A DNA stretch of 64,000 bases, from the NCBI RefSeq assembly GCF_035083965.1, contig NC_089726.1, forward strand, positions 12,095,501-12,159,500. Direction: 5' to 3'. The notes beneath the pieces are model-generated. The model searched no databases and had not been told where the DNA came from. It saw only the letters and a list, made by a program, of their open reading frames with translations. Of the stretch, positions 23,643 to 34,803 are shown piece by piece (position 1 is the stretch's first letter; each line of letters begins with the position of its first letter). This DNA comes from Branchiostoma lanceolatum (Eukaryota; Chordata; Leptocardii; Amphioxiformes; Branchiostomatidae). Made by a program: the position numbers and the translations under genes.

Positions 23643-26600
23643 TTAGACATCTGTCATACGGTCTCGCGACGCAAGGGTATCTATTCCTTCATCCTCGCTT
23701 GCACCTCCTTGAGTTGCCTGAAACTGTTCCACATGTCTGGCAAGAAGAGCGACACTCGGAGAGATGACCAGATTTGGGACAGTACGGTTCGGGACGGAAT
23801 AGTCCGAGGTGCCCTCTGATTCGATCGACTGAGGGCCTCCTACGGCGCGGGTTGGCGCAGTACGACGGTTTGCGTGACCGTTCGGTATCAGCAAGGTGTC
23901 CACAGTGTTCATGACAGGTAGAGAGTAGGTATAGGTGGCGTCAGGTCTCCTGCCTCCAGGTCCAGAGATGTCTGGTCTCACAGCATCCCTGGACTGGCCT
24001 GTCATGGGTTGCGCACGAGAAGGGCCGTTACAGTGCACGTCCAACTCAGTTTTATCAGGCGTGGACACGATGCAAGGAGAATCTGAACTCTCCGGACTCA
24101 TCTCATAGTCATAGTTATTGTCACGACGAGATTGACTCTGAGAAGCATGGTGAGGCCTGGTAAAGTGGTTACTAGTATATTGCTGCCCCCTACTGTCTGG
24201 GACATCACCGGGAGTACTACTGTAGTGTGGCTGGAGACCGGTGTCCTCACCCCCGCCACATGCCTGGCCGCTGCCCTGGGAGTCCTGAAACCACGTCGGG
24301 TGGGCGGCCTGGAACGCCGTCATCTCATCTATGCATCTCTTTAGTTTCCTTTATAAACACACAACAAGTATATATATATTACAGAGGCATGACAAAACGT
24401 CTAAGGCATTCAAAAACAACGAAAATACGAAACAACCCCCTACTTAGATAAATCATAAAATTTACACCAAGCCAAGAAAAAAACAAGGCGTGGTAGTGCT
24501 GTATATAAAAATGTCATACTCATAACGTATAACAGGTTGGAGACATTGACGCTCTCCGCATCATTTCTACCGAGACCCAAGTGAGCACCTGTCTGTTACA
24601 CTAGTGGCCGCGGATACGGGTACAAAAGCACCTGTCTTGCTCATTGGCATTGCAGACCTGGAATGTTTTCGATTCAGAAAATCAGAATTAGCTTTACTTC
24701 AACAGAATGGAAGATCAGCGACGAAGTCATGACATACCCGCCTGCCTCCGACTGGTGATACTGGTCCTCCCCTAACTCCGGCAGGGCGAAATCAGGTCTA
24801 GCGGGGCGGCGGTTCCACCGTAGCAAGTGGATGTAAAGTTCCTCAAAGTGCTTCATCAAGCTGTAAGAAAAGGTAGGAAAAGGTTTCCTTCTGTTAGACC
24901 TCTCTTCTCACATTTCTCTCGTTCACTTATAAAATTCGTATCAATGTGTGTATGGTCGTGAAAACGACGTATGATGTTAGCAATACATTCATAAGAGTGC
25001 GTAAATGCCTCCCCATCTAAAAGAAGAGAAACGTCTTGCATACATGTAGTTGTTTCCGACGTTGAGCGCACGAGGCACGTCCTCCTCGCTGGAGTAGCTG
25101 AAGTACGCCGTGATGTACTTTTCGAACGTGCTGTGCCCGTGGAACTCCGCCGTGATGAGGTGGATGGCGGGCCGTACCATGTCTCCACAGGGAGGGGCGT
25201 AAGGAGACAGGACCGACAGCTCGGCTTTCACGATGTCCTCCCAGATACGCTTGGTGCCCTTGGAACACACCACGATGACCTTGGAAACGAATTGAAAAAA
25301 TGGAGCTGCATGAAAATCATTACCAAGATCCGTGTAACCAAGTCCTTGAGTAACCAAATATCTTGCGTATGTTGTTGTAACGTTATAGAGGTATTGGGTT
25401 TCCTTTAGTACACTACAGTGGTAAAGTAATGCGAATCACTCGTGGACAGAAGTTTTGTATTTGCCTCTCAAATATGCCTTTTATACTATCAATAAAGCCA
25501 TAAAAAGTGAACTTACCCGCTCAGCCTTTTCTATCTGCCGACACAGCCACGGTATTTTCCCTCTTCTCTGTATGGACTGCATACAGTAGTCGTCCAGTGT
25601 GACGTCACACCCGCACTGCTGACGTAAGAAGGCTGCGAAGGCGCGCACAGTTGCCTCGTGAAGCGGGTGGTCATGGGAGTAGATGAGCAGAACGGGATGG
25701 ACGGAGAAGTTGTTCATAGTTTCCGGAGCTGCCGAAACTGAAATTCGGGAGGAAGATTTTGATGCTGTGTAAATCTACTGTGTGTAACTATACCCCTTTC
25801 CCATATACTGTATGCTTTGTATAGTATTGGCCGAGCTAGGAGAGAAAACATTAACTGACTAACTGAAGCCATGACTTAGAAAATACTTTAATGTCATGCA
25901 CGACAAAACATATCAGACATCCATGTTATCAGATTAATTATGATCACGTGTAGCCTGCCCATTAATAGCTACTTAGCACCATGGCCAGCAACCAGGTTAC
26001 TTTACAGATTTCTGGTTGATCAAAGCTGCAGTATATTCAGCACGCAGGTCATTCGTATGTCCAGTAGTATGTCATATTCTTAACTAGCAAAACTTACAAC
26101 TGTCTCTCTGTTCCGTATCCATTAGCAATGGCACCGTGGATCCCTCCTGTTGTAGGCCATTGTTGAATGTTCTATGCGGGACAGCGTCACCTTGTAGATG
26201 ACAGGAGTCTGTACATGCGTATATTACGGAAACCGTATTACACATACATTCTTACCAGAACGAAAATGGAACGTCAGGAGCAGATACTGACATGCATATG
26301 GTGTCAGTAGTTATGAATATAGGAAACGTTTGCACACAAAAGTCTACATTGAATTATGATTGATAATGATAACAATGATATTGAGTAATATAATGTATCA
26401 TTTAATTCACATTCACATTTATGTCTACAATGGCAATTCACAGGCCAGGTTAACAATTTTCAGTTGCGACACATAGGCTAGTTCTCTACTTGCCTTCTGG
26501 AAGCTTCGATCGTCTCCACATGAGGAATAGTAGAACTCCCGCGACCAGCACGCCTGCAAGACACCCCACAATCGCTACTAACATCCGGGTGGAGTCGGCC

Positions 26601-29600
26601 CCAGTAGGTCCAACAGTTACTGCGGTAATGGTGGTCTCCGTGGAAGGAGCGGGTGTAGTTACAGGCAGTGTGGTGGTGGTTCCGGGTGTTGTTGTTGGAC
26701 CTAACATTTGACAACAGAACATTATAAATCGAAATCATGGATATTATTGAAAGTTTATAATTGTTAATATTTGCAGACATGCAGTATCATATTCATATTG
26801 CACCGAATGAGCGAAACGCTGTATTCTTCAAACCTACGTCTGATTTTCACTTTCAATTTTCTACTTAATTTTCAGATTCGTCATACAAACAGGGACTGTA
26901 ATTGTGACTGATCCCACGAGGCTGTTGATTCTCACTGGGGCTCTTTGGTTAAAGAATACTGTATTCGTGTACTTCAATTATTGGTTAACGTAGAAAATCA
27001 AATAAAATTGAATATACACTAACCTTTTACGACAAATGACCTGTCAGTCTTAGAGATAACACAATCGCAGTCTCGCTTCTTCAACTGTGTAGAATTAAGA
27101 ACATGTATGTTTAGCTTTCAAGTTAAACCAAAAGCCCCGAAAATTATGTTTGACATATACAACCACATTCTAGCTCAGTACGTGTGCATGACCTATCCGA
27201 CACGAAAATCAATTCAAGCATATATTTTCATTCATGTACAATGCTTGTTATTAACTAACCTTCCAAAATAAGGCTGTCTTACCCTTAGTTCGACTGTATA
27301 TTCTCCTCCTTGCACATCTTGGAACAACACATTGCTCTGTAAAAAAAGGACAGCAAAGACGTTTAGTTATCACGTATTGACGACAAAGTTCCCGCAAGTC
27401 CCTCCCTAAGTTTATCCAATATCGTACGATATGTCGACATACCACTTTAGTCTGTCGTTCCCTTTCCACACGACCATCTTCAGCGTGATCAAGCCAGACA
27501 AAGTAACCGTCAATAGTGAATGTCGACGGGGCCGGGTCAAAGGTCACGTTCACGGTGCTGCCATTCACAGAAACGTTGATGTACGCTGGAGTCCAATCGT
27601 CTGGTTCGACTGCTGACAGACGATGGGACAATGTAGGTACTTATGAGGAGTACAATATAAGGCGTACTTTTTGTAACTCATAATTTTGGCATTTGCATAA
27701 ACCTTCTTGGATGGATAACAGATGTCCTTGACAAAAAAAAACTACTTCAGAATCAGATACAAAGTTACATGCAGTTATCCCATTCTCACAGTATAATTAT
27801 CTTATTGAAGATGCAAATACAAAGAGATGTAGATGCAAGGCTGTACGTCCAGAACAAGTTTAAAAAAAAAAAAAACGACCAACTCACTTTTACACTCTTC
27901 TACGTCTTCCATGCCAGGAGTATCACAATCTAACGAAATTGCACAACAAAGGTGATAAGTGTTACCGTAACATATAGAAAACAGGACTTGAGATTGAAAA
28001 ATAATAATTAGACATCTGAATTGAGGATTTCTACCGAGCACCATTGGTTATAAAAACATAAGGAAAACCTTTACTAGTATATCATAATCATATGTTATAG
28101 AGAACAAGAAATCTGGCAATAACACACTTAGTCCCGTGTACTCAGTCGACATACCCGGCATTCTAAAGGTCCTAGAGACGTTCTGGTCCTTGTGCCCTTC
28201 GCCCTGCTGTGGTTTGCTGTACAGGACTAGGTGGTATTTTTGCCCCGGCACAAAGCGTTTGGGAGATTCGTCAAGATCATCTCCGAAACAGTCGTAGTAA
28301 AACAGTCTCTGTAAAAGAGAACGGGACATGAAAACAATACAAAATTGTACATTCAGGCCCCCTAGAAAAAATCGTACGAAGTCCTGCAAAAAAAAATCTA
28401 ATTCTATCGAAACGTGCTTTATAGAGTATAAAGAGTACAATGTGTAATCTTGGCAGTCTATGATAAGCCATAAATGAAAACCAATTATTTTTCATCGATG
28501 CTCCGTTCCCAAATAAATTTATAAATATGCAGTATGTCCGTAAAGATGTTCTTTTCAAAAATTGAAAATGTTCTGTCGTGAAAAAAACATATAGTTATTA
28601 CCTTTGGGTCTACCATGGACATTTTTGTACCCGTGACGTTTAAAGTTACGCAGTCATTCCAGCCGTTGTCCTTGGTGTTCTTGCTCATAACTCGGACTTG
28701 GAATCCCCGCACAAACACTATGGAACCTGTGAAGGGAGGGGAATCAATACATAAGACTTAATGCCGCTACGCTGCTTGAAATTATAGACGTTGTTTCTCG
28801 CGCGCTAACTCACTCACTCACTCACTCACTCACGCTCACTCACTCATCGTGGCACACGCACAGGCACACACACGCACACATGTTCACACCTACCATCGTC
28901 GGGCGGTTCCCATGTGACGTTGAGACCGAGGTGGTACGTGCCGTTGCCTGACTGGAACACGAATGGCTCGGTTCCGCGTAGAACCGGTTTGGAGGGCGTT
29001 TCGGGACAGTGTGTGGCGTTGTACGCATTGCACCACCAGTTGCAATCTAACGGGGAATAGACAGTTTGAAACGACAGCTTGACACAGCTTCAAGTTTTTC
29101 AAAATTGTTGTTTCAATAAACACAGCCACATCGATATCGTACAATGTTCTCAGGTACTCGTTATATACATCTAGGAATCGCGTTTGTGGTACAATTCTTT
29201 TAAGAGGACAAAATGTCTTTAGATTTCAAAAGTCAATAAATTTTACAAGATGATCATATGGATTACGAAGGACATTTAAAGATCAGCCGAATAGTTATGT
29301 CACACATACCTTTCTTTACACGACAGGGAAGACCCTAAAACATACAAGAACACACAGTGTTACTATAGTCTGCCTCAAAGAGAGAAGAGTGAGCCTTATC
29401 ACAGAAATAGGTTTGATTACAGATATCAACAAAGGATGACGGGCGGAGTATTCATCACAAGACGACTATTCTCCAGATAGTAAACCGTATAGTTCATAGA
29501 ATAAGTAGCTTAAAGTATGTGCTTTCTCAACTCTCCCTTACAAGCGTCTGCGGTCCAAGATTTCGTGCAGGTGTTTGTGTTTGAAAGCAAAACCACCCGA

Positions 29601-32600
29601 GTAAGATAACTGCGCTGCAGGGAGGTTTGGACACGCTTGATCGCTCCTTTTTCTGTCAACAACTCAGGTGGTGTGACTCTGACATGTTCTAGAAAGCTTG
29701 TACCAACCAAACAGACCATTCTGTGAACAATTCAATCGGTAATGCGCGTTATAATATCGCTGCGAGTGACGTAGAATGATATTGCTTATGTCCGTCGGGC
29801 ATTGCCATCAATATCAAATCATATCATATACGCGGACTAATGTACTTTGATGATTGTGTATCAGTGCCTTTATCCTGACTGCACTATAAACTTGTTTGGC
29901 GTTAAACTGTAGAAAGCTGTTTTAGTTTGCTTGTCCACGTTCTCAACAAAACAGAATGAACTTGACTCGCGCAATCAATTCAGACGCTTTCATTCTATTG
30001 GTCTTTGCCTTGTCATTCAATATACCATACACTATTTCAGTTTCCGTTCCAGACATATGTCTTCAAGAATACAATGTAGTCGCTTGCGTGGGTGTAATAC
30101 ACAATTAGAATGAACACATGTATTTGTTTACTCGGCCTCCCTTTTGTTGTACCCGGTTGATCTATGCACATGACACTACCTTGTGAGGTCAGTGCCCCTT
30201 TGCTGAAGTAGTTGTGAGCCTATTGAGCCTGTGAGAGGTTCCAATATATGCCTCTACTTCAAAATCCTTATGTTTACCTTTTGATACTTTTGATTAAACA
30301 ACCTGATCCTGATCACCCCTCAACAACTGTTAACGGGTCGGGTAAACAGATATGGGTGACAGCTCACTGCCAGGCTGTGCCTGTCCGGTATTTGACATTG
30401 AATACTGACGAGGCGTTTCACTCCAACTATTCTCTGTACAGACTCGTGTGCGTACAGGTGGGAAACAAAACCCGGAGGGGGCTTTACGGAGTTGAGCAAG
30501 AAGAAAGACTCGTTCTGCCAAACTTGCGCATGACTGATGAGAACAAAAGAACGTATCAATTGATAAACACAAGAATATTCCAAAATATGTTAGAAAAGTG
30601 TTGCTCCATCACACTCACTGATTCAAACACCATGATACTGATTCCTTCGACATATTGTTGTTTAGATAACTGTTTCTGATGCCATAGTAGGGAGAAAGTA
30701 TACAAGTCCAGAGTGCTGCCAGCATCTGTTAAAATCTACAATAACACAGTAAACCCTGACCAAAAGATCCCATCTTATCGTGCTTGACAGCAACAAATAC
30801 AAGGCATGCACATGGACATCACTTGACCCATGGACAAGTTATGGTCAACGAATGTGTTGTTTTCATTGTATTTTTGAAAGATGTTACGCACGAATAGGTG
30901 ATTGTGATGAAAAGTGGTCGACCAAGTTCTACAGCATTCCAAGGTGATCGTCTTACATGCCCTCCTGTGGTCTGGTACATCGCCATGTTCAAAATGTTTC
31001 AAATACCTTAAGCACCTGTCTTAGAATGGGCCAATATTACTTAACTCTAACCCCTGGTTAGGTGTTGTCTTGTTAGCCTCTGTACCATTTCTACTGAGTT
31101 AATCCCTTTTTTGATCGCCATTCGCGTCAACGGATGCAATCTTCCACGTGACAGAACTCCCCTCAATCATAATACATGTATAAGTTACCTGTACATGAGT
31201 TTGTCAGCCCAATATGTACGGCAAATGTACTTGATGAGGTAAGTACTCTACGACACACATTGCGTGTCCTTGGCCCGACAATGCCCCAGTCGCCCGGTAT
31301 CTGAATTATTAACGATGCTGCTACCATATGGTGTTATTGCTCTCAGTAATATGATAGGACTCTGTCACTCGACATTTGCACCCCTGTCACTAACATGGAT
31401 TCCTTTGTCTCCAGGGACAGTGCCACAACGCTGCATATGAAAATTACAGCAATACGTGTATGTCAAGCACTTGACAGATATATATTACATAAACATATCA
31501 TCCTGTGAACCACACAGTGAATCATATACTAGTACACAGTTCTATTCAGGATTCAAGCGGCAGGGACTTTCCCCTCTTTTCCCTTCTGACTCATTTGATC
31601 GCAATTTTTGTCATAGCATTACGTATCTTTTGAACCATTTAAACAAGCCGATATGTCACAAGTTTAGCAACAATGGCGCTAGCAGCTCGAAAAGTCAAAT
31701 GGCAAAGTACGCTATTCAGACCGATTATATGACGATTACAATATTGTAAACTGACACCGTGAAACACACACGCTCACACATCTTCATTTCTGTCTGAGCA
31801 CCTAGTCTCTTCACCGTATACCAGCACGGAACGCTCTATTCTACAATTTTGAATACGACGAGGCGCAACAGGGGGGCAACGTTTCACGTGAAGAATGCCG
31901 GAGGCATATTGTTTTTCCCTACTCTCCAAGCAGAGCTAGGGTTTCGGCTGTTTTTTTACGTGTTTTAGGCGTTTTTGTCATGCCTTCTACTTTGTCATCG
32001 TTTTTGTTGTGTAGCAACAACAAAAACGATGACAAAGTAGAAGGCATGACAAAAACGCCTAAAACACGTAAAAAAACAGCCGAAACCCTAGCTCTGCTTG
32101 GAGAGTAGTTTTTCCCATGACCTCCGGTCAGGCTATTCCAACTCGTTTAAAGTTATTCATTGGGCTAATCATCGATCGTTACAGACAGCCTATAATGCTC
32201 ATAGTGTACATACAGGCATGTACAAAATGTATGTACTCATGCATTGCACGTACAGCGCAGTGTACATTATTTTCATGTGACGTTACACACCGGTGCACCA
32301 CATACAAACACAGGGCCGCTGTTGTCAGGTCGGTTTTCCCACACCGGGGACTTCTGTGGAACACTTGACGATTTCGTAGAAGTGAATAGGAGCACCAATG
32401 TACTATTGTTTACAGAGTTGACCGGGGTCATATGACTCAGGCACGTTGGCATTCAGTAAAACGTTTCACAAACTTTCACATTCATCCCATGTGTAACCAT
32501 GCGTGTGAACTAAGAGAGGAAATTTTCAAAAGGACAAACTCTATGCAAACACAGGTAACGTTAAATGTAAGCCTACAAAATAATTGAATTAAGTCACCTT

Positions 32601-33413
32601 GGTACCGGTGGTACGTACTTAAGATACCCACGTACCATTTTGAACGGTCTTCTTAATCTAATATAGTACGGACAGCTTCCAAACTGCCAGCTCGACGACA
32701 GTGACATGTTTCTTTCGTGTGTTTTCGCAAAAGTAAGGACCTTAGCCGGGTTAAAAATCTCCCGGCTAAGAAAATAAAAGGCTGGCACACAGGGTACTAC
32801 TTTCTTTACATAAACCAAAAGAGGGTTCTGGGTCATAAATCCACCTCCCTCGATCCTCAGATCATGCACGAGATTTTAGACACATTGGCTATAGGGTGTT
32901 GAAGAATGAAACACCCAAGTTATAACTATCTTAATATACCTGGATGTTACTTGAACTAGCTTGGTAGGTGATTTTTAGCACTCGCCCAAACTCCCATCAA
33001 CTTTATTTACATAGCAGGGTGTTACAAAGAACGCGTTCCAGTGTCGTTAAGATAGTAACATGCGCAACAGTGTCAAGGGCACTACATTAGAAAGGCAATT
33101 CTTATGGACAGATCTTATTGTCAGATCTTATGTCAGATCTTATGACATACATAATACAGTAGATCGATGGGCATCTTTTCCAATGACAGGAAGTGTTATT
33201 TACGCTGTTTAAACGTGAAGTTCATAGTGTCTTACTGCATGTCCTTACCTGCTGGGAACAGTTCCAAGAGCAGTCCATTCCTCTTGTCTCAACTCTGTTC
33301 CGTTTCTTTCTCTTCCTCAGTGCCCCATCACTTCGTTGTGAAGCCAAACACAGCAGCAGAAGCAGCAAAACTCGAGTCCTCCAAAGGGACAACATGTTGA
33401 CTGTGCCCTTCAA
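23643..33413 (-). CDS. Interleukin-17-receptor-like transmembrane protein with SEFIR domain
   Basis: Exons on the - strand: 33249-33413, 29310-29334, 28894-29046, 28602-28726, 28155-28308, 27888-27929, 27443-27612, 27283-27336, 27024-27084, 26494-26700, 26098-26208, 25517-25737, 25044-25279, 24738-24860 and 23643-24336. They total 2541 nt (846 aa) with all phases matching. The start has a Leu-rich signal peptide (WRTRVLLLLLLCLA) followed by a basic RKRKKR cluster. The ectodomain has paired cysteines and Asn glycosylation sites (NATHC, NVTW, NVSR). A Thr/Pro-rich stalk and a transmembrane helix (about residues 356-378) come next. The cytoplasmic part carries SEFIR motifs (HPVLLIYSHD, KVIVVCSKGTKRIW) at about 430-575, then CIDEMTAFQAAHPTWF and a low-complexity tail. 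SEFIR domains bind Act1 (TRAF3IP2) in IL-17 signalling. The family is secure; which vertebrate IL17R it matches (A or D type) is not. The TM exon appears to use a GC donor. A second ATG (MLSLWRTR) could be the true start. Confidence 0.85.
27013..27613 (-). other. Membrane-proximal ectodomain exons of the IL-17-receptor-like gene
   Basis: Exon 27443-27612 encodes a fibronectin-III-like beta sandwich segment (INVSVNGSTVNVTFDPAP). Exons 27283-27336 (GEYTVELR) and 27024-27084 (KKRDCDCVISK) close the domain. The acceptor of exon 27612 is a tandem CAGCAG (NAGNAG), so one codon may be included or lost. Confidence 0.6.
28808..28848. repeat. (CTCA)n microsatellite
   Basis: About nine ACTC/CTCA tetranucleotide units with one interruption, beside a CA-rich stretch, in an intron of the IL-17-receptor-like gene. 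Confidence 0.85.
29335..33248. other. Intron 1 of the IL-17-receptor-like gene (3.9 kb)
   Basis: The longest intron of the receptor gene. It joins the signal-peptide exon (phase 0, CAG|GTAAGG) to a 25-nt microexon. It contains the long palindrome at 31919-32108. Open frames inside it, such as 30248-30679 on the + strand, show no family resemblance or splice context and were not called genes. Confidence 0.6.
31919..32108. mobile_element. Perfect 92-bp-arm palindrome (fold-back element)
   Basis: Arms 31919-32010 and 32017-32108 are exact reverse complements across a 6-nt spacer (GTAGCA). The outer ends read CTACTCTCCAAGCAGAG. No coding sequence is present. It looks like a recently inserted fold-back transposon or MITE, since no arm mismatch was found. 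Transcribed within the receptor pre-mRNA, it would form a long hairpin. Confidence 0.85.
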
Positions 33414-34803
33414 GTTATATCGTCAGTTGGGTCAACTGGGCGAGGTGTATTTCTGTAAACATGAATTTGTACGCGAATTAACTGGACTAGAACCAGTCTG
33501 TTCGTCACAGTTCAAACGGTTGAGTCAAGGTATACTGACGATGGAACCCACTCCCATGACACCTGTTAAAGTACACACCATGGCCATGGACTGCGGACAA
33601 GTGTTCAGTTTTAACACGACAACGTTAACGTCACACAGTTGCAAAATAGTCCTCCATTTCTTAAGCCCGGGCCCCTCGCAAGCACACCTGGAGGAACGTC
33701 TGGGGTCACCTCCGGACGTCAGGTAGCCTTGGCGAGATCTAACGTCACCTGCTGTTCTGTCTGTGGCGATGGCCGCTATGCCAAGTTTTCTCACGGGACC
33801 GTGAAAGACTCGTCGCGAAAATGGCCGCCGGGGCTTCAAGTCTTACCTGTCCGACTCGGTGTCGCTCCGGGCGATCAAAGTTTGTGTTTACCTAGCAGCT
33901 GAACGACCCTGGTGACGTGCGCGGCCTGTCCCGAGTCCACGGGGACAAGTCAGGTTGAACATTAGCGCCAGTGGATAGGCTAGGCGTGATGGAAGTAAGG
34001 AATGGCTTCCATCTGGCCCCTAAATGACACTGATCTTCATGCATACCGGAATACCATAGGCGTGGCACAGGTGACCTGATACCACCGGCGAAACTCAAAT
34101 GCGGAACTTTCTTCGGGAAATTCGACATGAGTGCACATTAGGTTCCGCGGAGTTAGTGCCCAGTGACAAACTAGTAGTAGTACCGTTAGTAATACTAGTG
34201 GTGGTTTAAATACTTGAACCTGGTAGTGCGGTTGTCGCTGATTGAATGAGGGTTTGAAAAAGAAAATGATTTAAGATAAATGGAGCCAAGAAGTTGAGAT
34301 CCTTGAATTCAATAGGCACGTCTTCCGCATCCGAGTTAATCTATATCTATCGCTAGAGGTCGCTGCTGCACTGTCATCTCCGCGGAGACTGCAGATAGAC
34401 CCTGTCATTCCCGCACACTTTACAGAAAACCGCGAGAACTGACTACATGGGAACGAGACCTACGACGAGAAACTGTCCTATGTGATAATTTTACGCCAGA
34501 ATACGCCTTAGGTCCAAATAAAAGTGTTTCTTTGAATAATCCATGATATGTAGTAGATCATAACACACATATTCTTATCAGATTGGACCAATGGTTAGCT
34601 TGTACCCTTCAGTGTAACAAGATCCTGGCCACGAGAGTTGAAACTCTGCGCTGTGATTGGTCAGCCGGAAGCACCGTTGGACCGCCATTTTTGAAGTGGA
34701 TAAACAACAAACAGACAAGTAAAGAATCGCCTTGAGGGGAAGAGTTCTTGAATAGACCTCTGTTTTCTGTCGTCAATAACTGGTAATTCTCTGCAATCCT
34801 GAC
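33414..34803. promoter_or_regulatory. Divergent promoter spacer between the IL-17-receptor-like gene and NET1
   Basis: The two genes are transcribed away from each other from this 1.4-kb interval, which should hold both promoters and 5' UTRs. The open frame at 33193-33726 (+) runs antisense to receptor exon 1 and continues into the spacer; it has no recognisable domain. No TATA box or core element was assigned. Confidence 0.45.

Noticed and set aside
28808-28848. Regular short repeats as a possible CRISPR array
   Set aside because: Uninterrupted tetranucleotide microsatellite in a eukaryotic intron, without spacers.
30248-30679. 143-codon + strand frame in the IL-17 receptor intron
   Set aside because: No recognisable family or exon signals; the sequence around it is ordinary intron.
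33193-33726. 177-codon + strand frame opposite receptor exon 1
   Set aside because: It is largely antisense to a well-supported signal-peptide exon and promoter sequence and has no domain.
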